DNA of 64,000 nucleotides from Oscillospiraceae bacterium (GTDB lineage Bacteria; Bacillota; Clostridia; Oscillospirales; Oscillospiraceae): NCBI GenBank assembly GCA_017436955.1, contig JAFSCD010000003.1, positions 280,206 to 344,205 of the forward strand, read 5' to 3'. Shown piece by piece: positions 60,849 to 64,000 of this stretch (position 1 is its first letter; each line of letters starts with the position of its first letter). The notes under the pieces were generated by a model. It saw only the letters and a program-made list of their open reading frames with translations, ran no database searches and was not told where the DNA came from. The position numbers and the translations under genes were made by a program.

Positions 60849-61281
60849 AAACAGAAGATACAAAATATGAGTAATCTACAGGAATTGCACCGATTTTCTC
60901 AATAAAGAAACGGTTAATCATCAAAGGAATATTGCTTCTGCTGTGCATAATCTTTACTCTGCTTACCTTCAAATAAGTCTTGTTTTCGGCAACATAAAAA
61001 GACAACTGATGTTCTATTGATGCACCTAAGTGTGAAAAAACTATAATTGATCTATTTCTATCAAATGTATACTCGAGGGTATCGTTGACATCACGGATAG
61101 ACAATTTGTCGAGTGCTTCGTTCTGCTCACAGTTTAAAACAAAGCAATAGTGTTGTGTTAGTGGATCGGAATTGGTTACATTATTTCGAACTTTCTTATC
61201 TGCAATTACTGGCTTAAAAATCAAAAACAAAGCCAAAGGCATAGCAAGAATGAATAAAGCGATAAACGCGACGAATTCCAT
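60832..61281 (-). CDS. Membrane-anchored hypothetical protein
   Basis: A 149-residue protein I do not recognise. Residues 3-24 are a membrane helix (FVAFIALFILAMPLALFLIF); the remainder looks beta-rich, with a central Phe/Ser/His segment (SIIVFSHLGASIEHQLSFYV). The gene is AT-rich compared with its neighbours, consistent with horizontal acquisition. AGGAGG lies 8 bases before the ATG. The stop overlaps one GGGGGTGC repeat. Confidence 0.7.
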   Translation of the reverse strand: MEFVAFIALFILAMPLALFLIFKPVIADKKVRNNVTNSDPLTQHYCFVLNCEQNEALDKLSIRDVNDTLEYTFDRNRSIIVFSHLGASIEHQLSFYVAENKTYLKVSRVKIMHSRSNIPLMINRFFIEKIGAIPVDYSYFVSSVCTPLN

Positions 61282-61349
61282 AGAAGCACCTCCTATCGCA
61301 TATTGGTTCAGTTCATTTTACCATAAAAATAAATATTATTCAATAGTTT

Positions 61350-61435
61350 AACGATTGTTGGCTGTAATTCAACGATCGCCCCACTAAATCAACGATTATG
61401 CCTATATTTTAACGATTATCAATCTTTTAACGATT
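61350..61435. repeat. Five AACGATT repeats, about 20 bases apart
   Basis: Copies begin at 61350, 61371 (ends TC instead of TT), 61391, 61411 and 61429; most are preceded by TT or TC. The 18-21-base spacing is close to two DNA turns, as in iterons or protein-binding arrays. Together with the hairpin array they fill the gap between two hypothetical membrane-protein genes. Confidence 0.6.
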
Positions 61436-61443
61436 TGAACTCA

Positions 61444-61616
61444 GTGAAATATTTGCCTTGCGGCAAATGTGAAATAATTCACTTCGTGAATTGTGAAATT
61501 TGATGCTACGCATCAAGTGAAATGAAATAAATCCACTCACGCCCGCAGGCATTTCACATTGCGAAGCAATATTTCACACGCGAAGCGTATTTCACAAATC
61601 CCGCAAGGGACTTATT
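61444..61616. repeat. Array of small hairpins separated by GTGAAAT/ATTTCAC
   Basis: Seven short stem-loops follow one another: 61451-61468, 61476-61492, 61500-61516, 61541-61550, 61558-61570, 61578-61588 and 61599-61610, most with 3- or 4-base loops and different stem sequences. Those on the left are separated by GTGAAAT, those on the right by its reverse complement ATTTCAC, so the array is symmetric about 61530. It encodes no protein. The stems differ while spacers are constant, unlike CRISPR or simple REP arrays. Confidence 0.7.
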
Positions 61617-61622
61617 TCGTTG

Positions 61623-61661
61623 AAAAAGACCTATGCTTTGTATCAAAGCATAGGTCTTTTT
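61623..61661. terminator. Long bidirectional terminator
   Basis: An 18-bp perfect stem (61623-61640 with 61644-61661), A-rich left and T-rich right, ends the minus-strand gene at 61694 and could stop transcription from either side. Confidence 0.85.
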
Positions 61662-61693
61662 CTGGCTAATAACTATAATTTTGATACAATACT

Positions 61694-62227
61694 TTATTGT
61701 GTTTTCTCGATTTCAGCAATATACAGAATTATATTTCTACTTTCGCCACTTTCATATTCACTAACAATATATTTGATTTTCAAATACTGACCATCTTGTG
61801 TAACAACACCGCCGTGAGATGAGGTAGCGTTGTAACCGTTCATGATTTCACCATCGGTGTATTCAAAGTAGATACCGTCTATTTCAAAATGCTCCGTATC
61901 GTGCCCTTCGTATGGCATGGGATGGAAATTTTCAACATATCCCTCCACGTAACAAACACGATTCGTTTCCAATAGTTCTTTATATTCAATGTGCTCAACC
62001 ACCATCCCAAGGGTGGAAATAAGAAACAAGAGCACACCCAAAGGTCCTACAATAAAGCCCACTACTTTAAAAAATGCAGGATGAAAGCCACGCACATCCT
62101 CGCCGCGCTTCTTCGCTTTTATAATAGATATTGATGTTGCAAAAAAGCCTATGCCAACGATCAAAGGAATTAAATTCAATAAATATTCTGATAAATCGAA
62201 CCCGTATTCATATAGAACCTTTTCCAT
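61694..62227 (-). CDS. Membrane protein with DUF3592-like region
   Basis: A 177-residue protein with two transmembrane helices (about 15-36 and 53-75) followed by a soluble beta-rich part. The segment CYVEGYVENFHP...GIYFEYTDGE resembles DUF3592-type domains, but this is a visual judgement. GGAGGAGAG precedes ATG 62227; the track of in-frame codons upstream lacks a site. AT-rich and of unknown function, it lies in the accessory stretch. Confidence 0.65.
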   Translation of the reverse strand: MEKVLYEYGFDLSEYLLNLIPLIVGIGFFATSISIIKAKKRGEDVRGFHPAFFKVVGFIVGPLGVLLFLISTLGMVVEHIEYKELLETNRVCYVEGYVENFHPMPYEGHDTEHFEIDGIYFEYTDGEIMNGYNATSSHGGVVTQDGQYLKIKYIVSEYESGESRNIILYIAEIEKTQ

Positions 62228-62274
62228 AGCTCTCCTCCTTGTGTTTCTTCGCTTCATTATACCACAAAAAAACA

Positions 62275-62310
62275 AAAACCGCAATCCTTTTGTACCAGAA
62301 TTGCGGTTTA
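62275..62310 (-). terminator. Hairpin beside the tRNA remnant
   Basis: AAACCGCAAT pairs with ATTGCGGTTT across a 14-base loop; on the minus strand TTTTTGTTTTTT follows. It has the look of the original tRNA gene's terminator. Confidence 0.7.
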
Positions 62311-62314
62311 TGTT

Positions 62315-62338
62315 TGGCAGAGGATGAGGGATTCGAAC
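62315..62338 (-). other. tRNA 3'-end remnant, probable attachment-site scar
   Basis: On the minus strand this reads GTTCGAATCCCTCATCCTCTGCCA: T loop, 3' T stem, acceptor strand, discriminator G and CCA of a tRNA. The matching 5' T stem (GAGGG) and the rest of the tRNA are missing; the upstream sequence is unrelated. Tyrosine-recombinase elements integrate at exactly this part of tRNA genes, so this is likely an att half-site left by an element. The G discriminator suggests tRNA-Ser. Confidence 0.6.
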
Positions 62339-62340
62339 GA

Positions 62341-62505
62341 GACCAACAAAACTTTTTGTGTGTCAATTTCAGCGTATTTCTTCATTTTTAGTCTTTTATG
62401 AAACTATTTGTTCTCAAAAGACCATATCATTTTCATTCGTTCTATTCTCGTAAGGGAAAAAATAAGGGAAAATCCGCCCGGCAGGTGTATCAATAATAGT
62501 AATAC
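62341..62505. other. Non-coding AT-rich stretch next to the tRNA remnant
   Basis: No gene or RNA is seen. It contains two close AAGGGAAAA direct repeats (about 62453-62472) that could be recombinase arm sites, but this is a guess. Confidence 0.3.
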
Positions 62506-62535
62506 AGCACCCCAGGAGATATCTCCTGGGGTGCT
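62506..62535. terminator. Perfect palindrome after the Ig-repeat gene
   Basis: A 30-base perfect palindrome (62506-62520 with 62521-62535) lies 10 bases after the minus-strand stop codon. The tail is T-poor, so termination may be weak. Confidence 0.6.
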
Positions 62536-62544
62536 TAGTTTGGA

Positions 62545-64000
62545 TTACTTCTTAACCGTCAGCTTGACCTTGACGGTGTAAATGGTGTTGCCGCCGTTGT
62601 CTTTTACCCGGCAGCGGTAGTAATTGCCGTTATGACTAGTCTTAGAAGTGAATGTAAAGGTAGCCTTCTTTGCGGAGCTGGAGGAGCAATTCGTCCAGGT
62701 CTTGCCGCCATCGGTGGAAACCTGCCACTGGTAGGTTTTGCCTGCACCGGTAGCCTTTACTGTGAACTTGGCGGTTGCACCGGCCTTGACTGTCTTGGCC
62801 GTGGGCTGGGTGGTGATGCCCAGGACATACAGCCGAACGGCATCGGTGTAAACCGTATTTCCGGCATTGTCCTTGATCCGGCAGCGGTAGTAATTGCTGC
62901 TGTGGCTGTTCTTGGATGTAAAGGTAAAGGTTGCCTTCTTTGCGGAGCTGGAGGTGCAGTTCTTCCAGGTCTTTCCGTCAGTGGAAACCTGCCACTGATA
63001 CTTCAGACCCGTACCGGTAGCCTTCACAGTAAACTTGACGGTCTCACCGGATTCCACCTTCTGGGTCTTGGGCTGGGTGGTCACGCCCAGAACGTATGCT
63101 CGGACAGAACTGGTGTAGACCACATTTCCGGCAGAATCCGTAACCTTACAACGGTAGTAGTTGCCGTTATGGCTGGTCTTGGATGTAAAGCTGAAGGTTG
63201 CCTTAGTTGCAGAACTGGAGGAGCAATTCTTCCAAGTCTTACCGTTGGTAGAAGACTGCCACTGGTACTTAAGACCTGTGCCAGTTGCCTTTACGGTGAA
63301 CTTAACGGTTGCGCCAGACTTTACAGTCTGTGTCTTGGGCTGGGTAGTTACACCCAGAACGTAGAGACGAACTGCGCTTGTATAGACTACATTGCCTTCG
63401 CCATCCGTGACCTTACAGCGATAATAATTGCCGTTGTGAGAGGTCTTGGAGGTAAAGCTAAAGGTTGCCTTGGTTGCAGAGGAGGAAGAGCAGTTCTTCC
63501 AGGTCTTACCGTCGGAAGAGGACTGCCATTGATAGGTCAGGCCAATGCCGTCAGCCTCCACTATGAACTTGGCAGTAGCTCCGCTCTTGATCTTCTGCGT
63601 TTTGGGTTGAGAAGTAATCTTCGCTGGAATAAGCTTTGCAGCATAGGTTGCCTTGTATGCTGCATTTCCTGCACAGCTAACGACCTCTGTGTCCCAACCG
63701 TAGAAGGAGTAGGTGTAATACCGATCTTGTTCTCGAACAGGAGTTTGCGGCTGCTCAACAACATCACCCCAGTGGTATGTTTTACTGCTGATTACTGTGT
63801 CATCCCAGTTCTTGAATACTACGGTGTAATCGATGTAGGCAGCTTTAAAAGTTGCGGTGTAGGTTGCATTGCCTGCACAATTTGCAACTGCTCTATCCCA
63901 ACCAGAGAACGAATACGTATAGGTATTATCACTTTCCCTGATAGGATCAGCAGGAGCAATAACCTGATCGCCCCAGTGATAAGTATTGGAAGAAATCAGA
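62545..64000 (-). CDS. Repeat-rich Ig-like surface protein (3' part, start outside window)
   Basis: The reading frame is open from the stop at 62545 to the window edge, so at least 485 codons of a larger protein are present; the GTG at 63561 is internal. The visible N-terminal part has two copies of an InlB/listeria-type beta repeat (around YHWGD, YTYSFxGWD, CAGNAxYxAT). Four near-identical Ig-like repeats of about 84 residues follow, each with TTQPKTQxVKSGxTxKFTVKA, YQW, GKTWKNC and NYYRC. No cell-wall anchor motif is seen at the C terminus. Probably secreted or surface-exposed. Confidence 0.82.
   Translation of the reverse strand, partial: LISSNTYHWGDQVIAPADPIRESDNTYTYSFSGWDRAVANCAGNATYTATFKAAYIDYTVVFKNWDDTVISSKTYHWGDVVEQPQTPVREQDRYYTYSFYGWDTEVVSCAGNAAYKATYAAKLIPAKITSQPKTQKIKSGATAKFIVEADGIGLTYQWQSSSDGKTWKNCSSSSATKATFSFTSKTSHNGNYYRCKVTDGEGNVVYTSAVRLYVLGVTTQPKTQTVKSGATVKFTVKATGTGLKYQWQSSTNGKTWKNCSSSSATKATFSFTSKTSHNGNYYRCKVTDSAGNVVYTSSVRAYVLGVTTQPKTQKVESGETVKFTVKATGTGLKYQWQVSTDGKTWKNCTSSSAKKATFTFTSKNSHSSNYYRCRIKDNAGNTVYTDAVRLYVLGITTQPTAKTVKAGATAKFTVKATGAGKTYQWQVSTDGGKTWTNCSSSSAKKATFTFTSKTSHNGNYYRCRVKDNGGNTIYTVKVKLTVKK

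Noticed and set aside
61444-61616. CRISPR array
   Set aside because: Repeats are only 7 bases, spacers are palindromic, and no cas genes are present.
63561-63767. Separate 68-residue minus-strand ORF upstream of the Ig repeats
   Set aside because: Out-of-frame shadow; the Ig-repeat frame itself is open through this region to the window edge.

Overview
The window looks like chromosomal DNA from a spore-forming, low-GC-lineage but moderately GC-rich member of the Clostridia, most likely Oscillospirales (an inference; no 16S gene is present). The reasons are sporulation genes (spoIIR, spoVAD, spoVAE, an SpoVD-type penicillin-binding protein), a T-box riboswitch, a Bacillus-type large SRP RNA beside dnaX-ybaB-recR, type III glutamine synthetase, AddAB instead of RecBCD, and IreB with a membrane Ser/Thr kinase. 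MurE carries the DNPR motif, which suggests meso-diaminopimelate peptidoglycan.

Layout. 1-2.5 kb (minus): nnrD, a YdcC-position lipoprotein, a MazF/EndoA RNase and a small unknown gene. 2.5-6.7 kb (plus): Phe T-box, pheS, pheT, then ireB with its own promoter. 6.8-9.8 kb (plus): a small unknown gene, a secreted SH3b-NlpC/P60 peptidase, spoVAD, spoVAE and a 33-residue Asn/Gln peptide. 9.8-18.2 kb (minus): ispE, spoIIR, addB, addA. 18.2-23.8 kb: a DUF378 membrane protein, a zinc-ribbon/Ig-like membrane protein, a divergent degenerate Ser/Thr kinase with FN3 ectodomains, and a frameshifted phospholipase-C-like gene. 23.8-32 kb (plus): a Phe/Tyr-rich leader peptide with attenuator, then aroF-tyrA-aroB-aroA-aroC-pheA-aroE/K-aroQ, a complete chorismate pathway plus both arms to Phe and Tyr. 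32-38.6 kb: an aminotransferase-LUD-GtrA operon divergent from glnN, a methyltransferase, tRNA-Ser(UGA) and a PHP phosphoesterase.

38.8-43.7 kb (minus): methyltransferase, hslO, acpP, SRP RNA, dnaX, ybaB, recR. 43.7-56.4 kb (minus): a division/cell-wall cluster mraZ-rsmH-ftsL-PBP-murE-murF-mraY-ftsW-murG-ftsQ-ftsZ, without murD, murC, murB or ftsA, starting at a promoter with four MraZ-type boxes. 56.4-60.7 kb: a ClpC-like ATPase whose promoter matches the forespore sigma-F consensus, then (plus) ferredoxin, trmN6-like methyltransferase and rsmI. 60.8-64 kb: an AT-rich accessory stretch with two unknown membrane proteins, an array of small hairpins separated by a 7-base repeat, five iteron-like AACGATT repeats, a truncated tRNA 3' end that looks like an attachment-site scar, and the 3' part of a repeat-built Ig-like surface protein running off the window.

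The strongest regulatory observations are the aromatic-amino-acid attenuator (leader peptide, three mutually exclusive hairpins, terminator), the sigma-F-like promoter of clpC, the hairpin array, and terminator-like hairpins whose 3' arm or T-tract runs directly into the next gene's ribosome-binding site. All motif calls were made by eye; no database search was run.
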